DNA of 64,000 bases, taken from assembly GCF_037975245.1 (NCBI RefSeq), contig NC_092578.1, positions 6,909,501 to 6,973,500 of the forward strand. Reading direction: 5' to 3'. This document shows positions 34,250 through 47,600 of this stretch, piece after piece; the first letter of the stretch is position 1; each line of letters opens with the position of its first letter. The position numbers and the translations under genes were made by a program. The notes under the pieces are model-generated. The model was not told where the DNA came from. It was given only the letters and a program-made list of their open reading frames with translations, and made no database searches. The stretch comes from Apostichopus japonicus (Eukaryota > Echinodermata > Holothuroidea > Aspidochirotida > Stichopodidae).

Positions 34250-37200
34250 CTGACAAAATGAGATGATAAGAGAAATATTAGGAATTTTAAGATGAAGAGA
34301 AAAATATGACTCTGAAAGAAGGATAATTCATTTCAGAGAATATTATGACCGTGGACACGGATAATCCGTGGAGCTCGACATACAGGTTCGTCGTCCGGAC
34401 AAGAGCAGATGATTTATGAAGATATCAATCAAATAAGCTTGATAGGGTAAAAGTGACCACAGTCCTATTTATAGTTCTTTCCTTTAAAAATTTCATCCAG
34501 ATTTCTTCAGAACTTGGGGATACATCTCAATATGTGAATACACTTCATCGGTGTATAGTTAACTAATTCATATCCCCAGAGACAAAGTTGGAACAATATT
34601 CAATCAAGCCTCAAATTGACTGGAATGTGCAAAATAAAGCGAAGCAAAAGACTTTGCTTTCGGTGCGTACCTATGACATCACATCTGTTTGCTTCAAGTC
34701 CACTTACCGTTGCAAAACTATAATCAAAACTATAATCTCAAACAAATTATAGAAGTTGTAAGAAAATTTCTTATTTTTTTCTTTTGCATCGGTTAAAAAT
34801 TAATTTTCACCTAGACCACCCTTTCATACTTGAAAAAGTAAAGAAGAGACATTTGCATCCCTGTGAATTCTTTAGATAACCTACATTGTATAAATGAACT
34901 TGTTAACCCATAACAGGCCAAGGCTGACAAATATTCAAACACCTGTGTGCCTTGACTGGGTTCAAAGTTGAACACAGAATCCATTTTTCGTCATCACCCT
35001 CAAAGAGTCCACACACAGACGAACATGATATACAAAGAACACCCCTCGTGAGAATCCACTGGGTCGATTCATCACGGCGGGACAAAGCTTAATTATCATC
35101 GTGACAACTTTCAAAGACATCTCTTTTACCTTATGTTCTTTGACCCAATTTTCTAAATCCACCTCATTAAGGTAAAACGCCTTCATGTATGCCTCTACAA
35201 AATCTTTGTCTGGAATAGGTCTGTGAAAAAAAAATTAAAATAAATAAACAGCACTTTCCTGAAGTATTTTACACACTTGAGTTACTTACTGTAACTAGCT
35301 GTTGAGAGCATCTTGATCATATTTTGTTGATAATAAATTAGCAGTATAAATAGTGGTGCCTACGTTAGGTATGGAAATAATGTTGATTCTTTCAATGGTG
35401 ATTCTTAAAGAACACATCATCTGTTTATGTTCTTTAATGTCTACGTTCTTACAATATGTCAGGGCCATTTTATCTTTTCCTACTGGCAAATTTGCACGAA
35501 TCCAGTCGCACTTTAACCAGTAAATAGCCCAAATTTTGAGGCCTGATGACTACATTGAAAGTCAGAAGGAAAAATATGGCTATTCTATGAAGCACTAATA
35601 GTTATTCATCATTGTACAGTACAGGTTTGACATCAACTCTACGGGCTTGGAAAGCAATCGAAATTGTCTACCTTTCTATACGAAAAGTGAAAATGAAAGT
35701 GAAAATGAGATATCGAAGCAAACAGAAACTAAGCCGAACCTTCAAATCTACTTATCGTTGTATTGATGTGTTAACCAAACATTACAATACAAGTACACCT
35801 TAAATTGTTATGCCTGTCAACTAAACTTATTATTCTTACTTACCTCCACAGAATTACTCATTACTCAAAAATTAAGTGCACTTCATGTTTTGAATGAAAA
35901 ATAAAAGAGTGATTTCAGCTGGAGGAAGCTTTAACAAAAAAAGTTACTTTCACTTCTAGGCCCTAATTGTGTTTGAAAGGAGACACACATGCAAAGTTAA
36001 ACTGTTTAATGAAACAACTGTTCCAGAAATACCCAGGGAGCCTTGGTTTTAATAGGTAAAAATAATACACAAGTTCCTTGTCAACAGTGGCTGCTATTTT
36101 GTCAAACTTGTGATGTCATAATGCCTCTGCGGGGGGGGGGGGAGGTCTATTCACTTCCTTTGTTATTCACACACTGGAAGGAGCCTCTGCTGTTAATCAT
36201 TGTTCTTAACTGTACGGCCGATTTCAAGAAAGAAAAGCTATGATATTTGTATGACAATCTCCTCTCTGTTTTTGTCTTCATCAATGAAAATAAACAAAGT
36301 CAAGAATCAGAAGAAAGCTTACAAATTTAATCTCATAAGTACTGGTTCTGTATTTAATGTAAGTTTAAGACTATCCCATATTGTTGTGCATATAATTCAA
36401 CATGAACACCCTGATATCCCCTCCAAACAGGAAACCAGCAAAAAAGGATAAATTTGCTGTTTCAGAAATTTGTCGGTTTATTGAAATTTGGGTGGTTTGG
36501 TTTGCACATACCCTTTGTTGAAGTGTGCAAGAAATTCTTACCTAGACAAAGATGAAATTTAGTGATATTTCCACCAATGGAAACCCCCCCCCCTCCCCAT
36601 CCTCCTCCCTGACCCACACCTCACCAGACCCCTGGCCAAGGGGATAGCCATTTCATAAGACTAAGGACTTCAAACAAATTAAATAAAACAGTGACCAAAA
36701 TTAAAGATACAAACCAATCTAAGCTCAGCGTGAGTAACTTTTTGATCTCCAGATTAAAAAATGACATTGAAGCAAAAACACTTGTATATGCCAGGATGAC
36801 CTTTGACCTACCTCAGCTGTGTTATACTCTCCAGCTTGAGAAGAAATTGCTGAAAGTCTAGTTGCATAAGAGCTCTGCCCTCATTGCTACAGTTCTTGGC
36901 AGTGGCAAACCTGTAGACAGACAGATAGACAGACAGGCAATTTAATACAAACAGCGCTGGAAAGATTTATTTAAGTTGAATTGGAGTCAAAAACAAGAAT
37001 AGAATAGCAAAATAAAAACAGTAGAGCCATTTTGTTTTGTGGAGAAACTCAAGTTTGCAAAACAATCTACTATTCATAAGATTCTACTATTCTACTATAT
37101 CTTTATTCTACTATTCTACTATATCTACTAAATCTACTATATCTACTATATTCTATTCTATCTCTCTACTATATTCTATTCTACTGTATCTACTATCTAC

Positions 37201-38529
37201 TATATCTACTATTCAAAAGATTCTACTATTCATAAGCTAGTAGTGTTAGCTCAGTGGTTAATGCCGGTGCCTTTCAATCATAAGGTCCCGAGTTCGAGTC
37301 ACTCCAAGATTAATGTATGTCGTCCAGTTACAGAGTTGTTGACAACTGACAATTCATAATCATGGATATTAAATATGAATCAAAGAGACTGATTTTGGTC
37401 AGCTTGCGGCTTTGATAAGCCAATGATGGCTTCTTCGCAAGTTCCTTGCAGGAGTTCCTTGCAGGAGGATCTAAAATACATACATAGATTGATATCCCAT
37501 AATCTCACTAATTCAAATAATGCAATCCCTTATGACTATCTAATCATTTTACAATTTTCTTTCAAGGTATAAAGAAGAGAGGGTGGTGAGTTGGGAAGGG
37601 AGGATGGGGGGGGGGTGTGTTTGGCCACAATCAGTTTATCTAAAACGTCAAATACGACTCTTACATACTGAGCTATTGGATTTGTTAACTTGTACATGAA
37701 ACAACAGAAATCTGACTGGGGTAATTATAGGAAGATTCCAAAATGAGGGTAATTTGCTCAAATATTTGCTAATGAATGATGATGACCTTACCCTTCGACC
37801 ATGACTCTGTTGGCTAGTTTGATTACGTGCTCCCAGATAATCATGTAAGCATCTGCTGGAATAGGCACTCTCCTGAAAAATGAACAACGTGAAAGGTACA
37901 AAATATTTAAGGAAGATTCTTACATTATTAGGATAACGGTAGGTATTACCTCAAAGAAAAAAGTTAAAAAAGACACAATTTGTGATTGCTAAGCAAGGAA
38001 GCTATAAAATCATTTGAATAAGTCGGAGATATTTCTCTATCTACTTACTTGAAACACTTAAAGGACATTCTGAGGTGGATGGAAATTCAGGGAGTGTTAA
38101 GGAAGAGGGGAGGGGGGGGGGGTGGAATGGGAGGGTGATAGCTTTATAAGCAAATGTAGTTTAATATGAAATAATATGATGGGGGTGACCAACCATTAAT
38201 GATCCCCCTCACTCCCCGCCCCCCCTCATTTTTTTTGGCCATTTGCAGGCAATTTCACAAATCAACACCTAACATTAATAATATGTATGTTTGATCAAAG
38301 TAATCTAAAATGTTAAATGAAAGACATGAGGGCAGCCTCTCATATTTCAGGACACTACCAAATGACTGTTGCTATGGATACTCACCTACTGACTCCCTCT
38401 AGCCGGGTATTGAATTCAACGAATATCTGTAACGATAGAACACAGCAACACCTGTGCATAAACTTGTTGCTCCAATCGGTATCTGCTCATCAATGTAAGC
38501 TTTCAGTGGTCATGTTTCATGCAGGTGAG

Positions 38530-38573
<44 letters not shown>

Positions 38574-38605
38574 GAAAACGTAAACCTTTGTCGTTTACCT
38601 CCATT

Positions 38606-38670
<65 letters not shown>

Positions 38671-41600
38671 TAAAATATCACCATAATAACATTCTTGTAT
38701 TCTTGTTCCATGCAAATCACCACCAACTTACCTGAACGAAACCGAAAAAAAATATTCACATACATGTTGAAAATTAATATTTCAAACTGACAAATCATGA
38801 CAATGACCTTAGTCAGTTGAGTCTGATATGAACAAGTTGAGTCTGATTCAAGTTGAGTCTGATATGAACAATAAATTAGACAACTTTTTTTCTTAATTTT
38901 TTTTTATATAATATAATGAAAGATACTTCATGAAAGATATAGCTTGATAGAAATCCTTTTCACTATCAAGTATAGCCTGAACGATTTGGTAGAACCATCT
39001 GGGTATGTTAAAAAATATTGAGGGCAGTATTTCATAACGTATAGAGGAAATATTGTTTTACCTGTAACATGTGGTCCACGTACATACTGTGCTGGGACAT
39101 GATATCCTTGATGTCCCACCTAACGGTCATCATCATTTGCAGGATCCTCTCCAGGTTGATGGCCCGGGAGGCCACACCCCTGTAGACCGGACCCCTCAGC
39201 TCACGGGCTACACTCACAGTCTGTTACAATGGGAACAATGATATATCAATGGTTAGCATATATACATAACAGTTTAACATGAATATTAAACATATACTTT
39301 TGAAACTGAACCTTTAGCTGTATCATTTAAAATGTTAGACTAAATCTTTTGTCAATGGATTGCTTTAATATTTAATATTTTCCTTTGTTTGTTGGAGTCT
39401 GCAGGGAGGGTGGGGGGGGGGGGAGGGAATTGGGATGGGAGGTGGTGGTTGGATTGTATTGTTCCTCCATTATTTTCTCATCCCCATTCAGAGTTATTTA
39501 TTCTTCCAGCCCAGAATGGAATTATTTACTTCTTTTACATGTGTTACTTTCTGTGCCTATACTACTTTGCTTGCTTTTGTATACTGTAGCATAAAGAAAA
39601 ATCGAAACTCAACATTTATGGCAAGATGCGTCCTACATACAGAAAGTGAAGACAAGATAGGATTTTACATGTCCAGCTGTTATAACGTATGGGCTGTAAC
39701 CTAATGAAGAACCCTCACAAAATTTTGACAATACTTTATATTGAAGAATCTTGAAGTTTTTCCAATGAACTCAAAACTTATCACCTGTACTAAATCTATC
39801 AAACAAACTGCTTTGCCTCCCAAATATGCTAGAGAGTCCGATAAATGGTCACCCATATTCATATTTACTTCCATTCTACAAGCAGTTATCCACACTGGCA
39901 TATATTTCATCCGTCTATTCTAAAGAATCCTCAAATAGATAAAAAGGGGAAAATATGGAGAATCAGAAATATTAGGAAAAGCACTTTTGAAACTGTCTTT
40001 GTAATTTTCAGCGTGCTAAACTTTTGGGCAAATACTGATGACATTTCTCAGGTTCTCAGACAGCTTGAAGATTCCTACTATGAGGAAAGGACAAAATTGA
40101 CCATATCAAATAGTAGCATATTTTATATATGTGTTCCTAAGATTAATAAATGTTTGAGTAACTCCTAAGTAAATGCGATATCAGAGTAAGTCCATGAAAA
40201 GTTGCAACATATTGGTCATTTGTTGTCAGACAGGAGTTGGGGGGGGGGAGGGAGGGGAAGGCTTTGTAATTGTTCGACTGACCTGTGAGGTTTATCCAAA
40301 ACTAAAGAATCTGTTTCTCATATTTCCAAAGTGATTATAGAACACTATGTCGAAAGAAATAAGCTGTTTTTGTTATCTCTATAGTGATACAGAACACTAT
40401 GTTAAACAAAAAGACTGTTTAATATATCACTATGTGGTACAGAACACTATGTAGAAATAAGAATACACATGAAATTACGTTGTGTATGTAATAACCTTGT
40501 GTTGAGACAGTGAAACTTATTAAAATATACATATTTACAAGGTATAACTGTTGCAATGCATCATTGTTTATGATGTAACAGATGCTTTGGCCGTTTCTGG
40601 TGTGTTGTCATATAGAACACGACACTTGCTAAACCTGCGAAGAGCTGTACAAAACTTTCAGAAGCTTGCTACCGTTTATTTACCGTACATTTACACCTGC
40701 TGTAAGAAATGGTGCTCTTCTGAAAGTAGATCAAGGCATGCTATGTTTCTCATAACATTGCACTTTATAAGGAAGCATCCTCTTTCTTACTTGTCGATAA
40801 ATATGCCGTACGAACGGGTTCTGACAAATGTGGACGAAAAATATATACCGTCTTCATTTACGGATCAGAGTGTTTATTTTTACCAGTAAGAATGGTGTCT
40901 TATGAATCTAGAAATAAACATGCTATGAATCTTACAACTCACTTGTGATACGAACCACTGCTTTTGCCTACCTGAGAGTAAAACTGTTGCAGGAATGGCT
41001 TCTTGGCCGATGGAATGACAGCCTCAAGGTGGGGTTGTAGCAGCTCCAGTTGTTGTGCTAGAAACACTCTGAGAAAAGAATTGATCATTAAAACAGTTAC
41101 AACACCATCTCGTGTCTAATATGATTGTGAAAAGTGCGATTTCATCAATACAAACAAAAATGTGCAGGGCATTCTGGGAGATTTAATAAACAGCTGCTAT
41201 ACTCACTACTGCATCATACTGGAGTTAAGGACAAGGTGTTGAGATGGGGCTTTAAATTATGAGTATGGAACATTTGTTTTCCTTTAAGATATCTGCACAT
41301 GTCTATCACAAGAATATCCCTTAAAGTGTTAAGTTTATACTCACAAGGATTCCGTTCCTACGATCCTCTCAGCTAGCCCATGAAGATGGTCAATTCCTGA
41401 TAACAGAACACTGGGAGATACACATGGAAACCCAGTACTTCCCTGTAAACAAAACATATATATTATATATATATGGTGCCAGAAATTTTCATTTTGTTTT
41501 GGGGGGGAGCAGCAGTGCAAAGCAAAATGTTTATACATACATGCAATCACATTGAACAACAATGTCACCTAAACCCATTTAACAACCATATGCCTCATCC

Positions 41601-44600
41601 GATGCTTTCATAATGATGTAGTTTGGATACGTAAAGTATTTACTACCCAAGCAAAGTATTACCAACTGACAGGAAAAAATTTGATCCAATATCATCATCA
41701 TTGGAAAATGCTAGATCTATACAAGTGTATAGCAGATTTAGCAATATTATATATAGCCATATTTGATAAGAGACAAAAGTACAGAACCTTCAAATCTGCT
41801 CCACAAACTCTGAGCACTAAATTATTCCTTCTGATAGAACCACAGGGGGTGGGTGGGGAGGGGGGTGGGGGGTGGGGGATAATGGGAATTGTTACTTACA
41901 AGTGCCAACATGGTATTCGGGCTCAATTCTTGGTTGGCTTTAGCCTACTGAGTGGGGTTTGGGGGGGGGGGTTGGGGGGATAATGGGAATTGATACTTAC
42001 AGGTGCCAACATGGTATTCGGGTTCATTTCTTGGTTGGCTTTAGCCTGCTGAGTGATATTATCACTAATCCTCTTCAGTGTGGTCCAAAGTTTACTGTTG
42101 ACCCCTAGAGCTGACCCATCGCTCTGAAAGTTCAAAAGGAAACATTTCACAGCTTAATTCGCTGGCTATCTCATCGAAGAAAGAATTTATCCATCATGTA
42201 ACCTGGGCATTAGAATGACCGGACGTTTCAGATTCCTCCCCCCCCCCCTCCCCAGAAATGTCCTCTTCATTTTCCATTTTATGAAAATTTGAGTGGATCT
42301 AAATTTGCCAAATCTATCAAGTCATATTGGTAAAGAAATACAACCGACCAATCTAATACATCCTTCTGCATGAACTACAACTAAGACAACTTCCCGTATC
42401 TCTTCACCGACTGAGCGTTAAAGTAGCGAGTTAACAAATTTTATTCCAGATGGCCCTAAAACTTTTATTGCCCAGACAATTTTTCACAAAAATATGAATC
42501 AGATAGGAAGACATTTTAATATTCAGAAATTTCCCAAAATTTTAGACTTTTTAAATTTTTTATTATAACATTAAACTGTGACAGGTGAAGCTCATTGGCC
42601 TGCATAGCTACAGAATTCTGGAAATCGAAATAGTCTAAACAATTTCTGAAAATCGATGCGAACAGCTGCTATAAGCAACTTATAAACAATGAATATGCTT
42701 ATCAGATCCAGATATGAACAGGTCTGGCTCTGTAAAACCATAGATAGAAAACAGAAAAAGTAAAGGGTTACTCCTGTGATTAAAGTTGATTCCATGAAAA
42801 TAAAGATATATTTGGGTAAAATATTCTCCGCACTTTAGGAATATGTCCGACATGATCGTACTCACCACGTCAGAGGCGAAGAAGGAATAAATTGAAAACA
42901 GATAGTAATCAAACAGCTCGGACATGCAGAGGACGACGTCGAACGCGATCGGTTTTAGGACGGATATCATCTGCATATATTTGCCATAGAGTCGGAGGAC
43001 CTTGATGGTGGTGTTACAGAGGGTTGGACCTCTACTGTACAGTGTCTCCATAGTTCTTTTCTTACTAAATCTGACAACAGAAACAACAAATAATGTAACG
43101 AGGACAGAAGGAGACAGAATATCTTCTTTTTTTAAAAGGTACAGTAGTTTGTGTATTTTATATATGTCAACTGTTGAGATAATAACACTCCATTTCATAA
43201 AGCAGCCGTTAAAATAATAATAATAATCATAATAATCAGCAGTTATTTTTACGAGGCTTAAGCGACCACAAATGTGGGAGAAACCCGCAAGGGCTTATGG
43301 ATTACAACTTACACATCGGGTGGCTTCCAATTCAACATTTTAAACTCAAATTTGGAATCTTTTCAATTTAGTCATTTCAGATGGGAAAACTGTAGATTGC
43401 TCTTGGATGAAAAACCCATCTTACTAAAATATCAATGCACAAATGGAATTCCCTTAATCTACCTAAGGGCATGCTTAAAACGCACATGGATGCTCATAAT
43501 TAGTTCGATAAAATTTCATTCGATAAAAGAAAATCTAGTTTTCCGTAAACTGCGTTTGATGCGCTACCCATTTGTACCATTTTCGAACGATTCAAAGTCT
43601 TATTACATCATTCCTGGTGCCACTTTGGATTGACTTAGAGGAACCTTTTACAGTTTGGTCACAACACTGCATTGCACAAAATAAGAAATGCAACTGATTA
43701 AACTGAGGCATAAAACCTAGATTTTTCAACGATTGAATCTTTAGTATTTATAAATTGGGCACTCCAGCATTTCGACAGAGGGCGCTGTGCTGTTTACAGA
43801 TCTCCGAATCAAAGTGACACAATCGCTCAAAAGCACACGGCAGCATGCAAACATGCTGGATGATCTTGCACACAGACAAGCTGGGTGATTGATTAGTTCA
43901 AGGTTCCACTTTTGCAGTTTGGCCGAACGGAAAGATTGCAAGAGAAAACACGAGTTAAGGTGCTTAAAACACTTACTTTGACTTCAAACTTCCAAAGAGT
44001 TTCAAAAGATCAATTTCTCAATAATTCCCCACATAATTGTACGGTATGTACTACTAGAAACCAACTCATAGTACCACTATTATCCGCAACTTGCCAAGTT
44101 TGGCGGAATTAGATGGGACCAATATGGCAGCGCCCTTACTTGATTTTTGGGGACCCATGGAGACCCCCATTAATGAAATCATTCAGTTTTCAACATCTCT
44201 TCATGCAGGCCATTTTCATAACAATATTAATTTAATGAAGTAAAATGTAATTAAATGTAAAAATGAAAATTGGAAATTTAAGACAAAACATAATTCAACT
44301 TTTAATTGATATTTTGAAAATTAAATTTGACTAATCGAGCTATTGAACTATGTTAATAATTTTTTTTTGGAAATTTCAGATATCAACATCAAGAATCTGC
44401 ATAAAGTCATCAAGTTTTGTAAAATGTTTATTACTTACCCGCCTCTCTGAGGACCTTCTCCTGTCAGTTCATCGATAAAGTCTTGCTTCAGCTCATCTGG
44501 AACTTCGTCTTCATCGTCAGAATCGTCAAAACCCATTCCCTCATCATTTAGCTGACAGAAAAAAAAAAATTAAAAATTAAAACAAGTCGATAAGTGTTAT

Positions 44601-47600
44601 TAATTACTATAATTATTATTATTATTAATTTTTAATATTTAATTATGATTAATTTTTCAATTTTGTTTATATTTTGTGAATGCATCTGGCAACAGTAGAG
44701 TGAGAATGATTTCATCAACGACAAGTGTAACTGGAAATGTTTTCATGAATCTGTATTTAAAATTTAAATCATTTTTCCATGGGGGGGGGGAATCATATTT
44801 CTACAGGAATGTTGCAGTTTTTAATAAAATTTTCTGAATACATGGTAAACTGACAGCTCAGCAAACATTCCCAAAATGCAACAGTTACAAGGATAAACCA
44901 AAATGAAGATTAATTATAGGAGATGAAATCCTTTGAGGAATAGCTACCATGATGACAGAACAGACTGCCCACTGTGAGTCATTTCCTGAGGGATGGGGGT
45001 GGGGGTATGGGGGGGTTTAGCCATTCCAAATAGGTTACATTTAACCAACCATGTCTAGAATTGGGGACAATATATTGAGATAGGATTTTCAACTAACATT
45101 GCTGACATTTGTGTTTTTTTTAGGATAAGTGTTATATTGCCTGCCAACTTTAATATCCCAAAAGGATACAGTACCAGCTTGTTGCACCCTGGAGAAGAAA
45201 TACTTCAAAGCAAGCATATGTACAAAAGATTTTACACTTGTCCTTGAGTAAATCTGGAGGAGAGTCGACTATCACTCCGATAATTTTAAGGAAGGAAATG
45301 CAACCATCTTCTTGACATTCTACCTTATGACTCACCCCATTAACAGCCCCTGTACCTTTACTCTCATCTACAACTTGCTTGTCGAAGGGACTCCCTTTCT
45401 CACTGAATTTCTCAAAGAATCCCCTGACACTTCCCAAGGTAGGAGAGCTGGGACTGTCTAACGGCTGGTTCTCCTTGGAGGAGATGCTCGGACGGAGGAA
45501 TCGAAACTCGTGAAGATTTAGGTGAGTGAAGTTGGATTTGACCGGACAGATCCTCCAGCCTTCGTTCTCCATGAACATCCGTAGTTCTTCCATCCGAGAG
45601 CTGATGAAAGCAACGAAAAACAAAAATGAAAGAAGTAAACATTATCATAGTAGAAAGTTTGCTTGTTTTAGCTTGGACAGGATATGTAAGTTTTGACAGG
45701 ATACGTAAGTTTTGACAGGAAAAGTCAGTTTTGACAGGAAAAGTCAGTTCGGACAGGAAACGTAAGTTTGGACAGGAAACGTAACTTATGTAAGTTTTGA
45801 CAGGATATTTAAGTTTTGACAGGTTCTGTACCATAAACCTGGACAGAGAAATGTCACTATGAAGTTCTTGCACTCTTTAGAAATAAATTTCATTAGAGTT
45901 TGCCTCGTTTTTTCGTCATACCCAAGTATGATCTCTATGACACATTTTTGACAGTTTTGCACATTGTAAAAATAATCTTCATTGCACAGACATTTAGCAT
46001 TCTTGGTATATAAACATTTTAAGATTTCCAAATGTTGACCTCTGCTGACCCCTTAGTGACCTCCTATCGCTATAAAAGTCATAGGGCTATTGAATTCATT
46101 ATATGGAAGCCACATGGTTAGAATGATATCTGCCAACATTCCCCATCCCAATGTATCACATCTTCAGGGTTTGACCTAGGTTGGTTGACCTTTCACCTCC
46201 AAAAATCAATACAGACTTTTTTGCACATAGATTAAAATCTGACATGCACATACAAAGTGGGGTTTAAGAGAGGAAGAGCATTGCAGAAGTTTGACCGCTG
46301 ATAACCTTTGGGATTTTACCCCGCAACCAAAACAATTAGAAATTTGTGACTCATTAGAGGAAAGGAAAAATGTTAACATATAATAAAATTTACAGAGAAT
46401 ATCATTCTTGAATGAATGTGTTTGCAAAACTACAGAGTGTCCGACATAAGGCAAAGGCACACCAAATGGACTACCTGGGTTAGCTTTCTATCACATTTAT
46501 ATTTTTTGTGGATACTACCTCGGTCCAAAACAAAAGCAATCATACTTTTTTTTCTGAAGATGAAAAAACAACGAGGATCACTCCATAATTAACATAATTA
46601 TAATTAACATAATAACTAAGTATTGTTGGTTTATAAAACCCAACAAATCTATCACTCACTTGTGATAATTCTTGAAATACTTGAGACTCTGCTGCCGGAT
46701 GGACTCATGGAGTCCTTCTGACCCGCTTCCGCAAAACTCTTGACCGATATCGATCAGTCTGTATCCAGAAAAGAAAAATGGAGAGGAATATATGAAACAA
46801 AAGTCTTGACATATTCAACTAAACTCTATGATAGTTTCACAAATATTTGCCCCCCCCCCCAAAAAAACTTTTTTTTTACCATGATAACCGAACAACCAAA
46901 TCGGTTTTACCATATCAACAATCAATAAGTTATCCTCATCTTCAACATTTTTTTTCTAAAGGTTTACATAACTCAGTCTTGGAGAGTCCAAAAATGTTAA
47001 GTTAACCTAATCTATTTTGCTCAACTTAGAAAATAAGAAGTGTTAGCTCAGTGGTTAACTCCGTTGCCTTTCAATCATGAGGTCCCGAGTTCGAGTCACT
47101 CCAAGCTTAATGTATGTCGTCCATTTACAGATTTGTTGACAATTCATAATCATGGACGTTAAATATGAATGTAAGAGACTGACTTCGGTCAGCTTGCGGC
47201 TTTGATAAGCCAATGATAGCTTCTTCACGAGTTCCTGCTTGCAGGATGATCTAAAATACATACAATACATACAAGAAATTGAAAAATTTCTAGGGAAAAT
47301 ACAAAACAGCTAATACCCCCCTGATAAACCTTAACATAAAAATCCACAAAAGTTCAGTTTTTCCCCTTCTTTCTTTTTGCAGTTGCAACTTCTTCCATCA
47401 TGTTGACAACTCCAAACAAGTTTGCACACAAGTCAAACATTAACATGAAATGTGGATCCACATCCTGGGTGAGAGGGAGAAGGGGGTGTAGAAGCAACCA
47501 TCATGAGCACCCAAAAGGATGACGTTTTGAACAGGGGCAAGAAAGAAACAAGCTTTGCAAGGTGCAAACTAGAAGGGAGAGGTGCAAGGTGCAAAGTGCA

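Noticed and set aside
37242-37310. tRNA gene
   Set aside because: A and B boxes are present, but the anticodon arm does not fold properly, there is no acceptor stem, and the same head plus tail recurs at 47039. It is a SINE.
38503-38798. Minus-strand frames of alternating Tyr and Ile
   Set aside because: Direct translation of TA microsatellites.
45150-45335. Extension of VPS50 exon 18 to the stop at 45150
   Set aside because: Exon 19 (44439-44551) encodes the conserved acidic segment and joins in frame only from the GTGAGT donor at 45336, so the extension is intron. A retained-intron isoform cannot be excluded.
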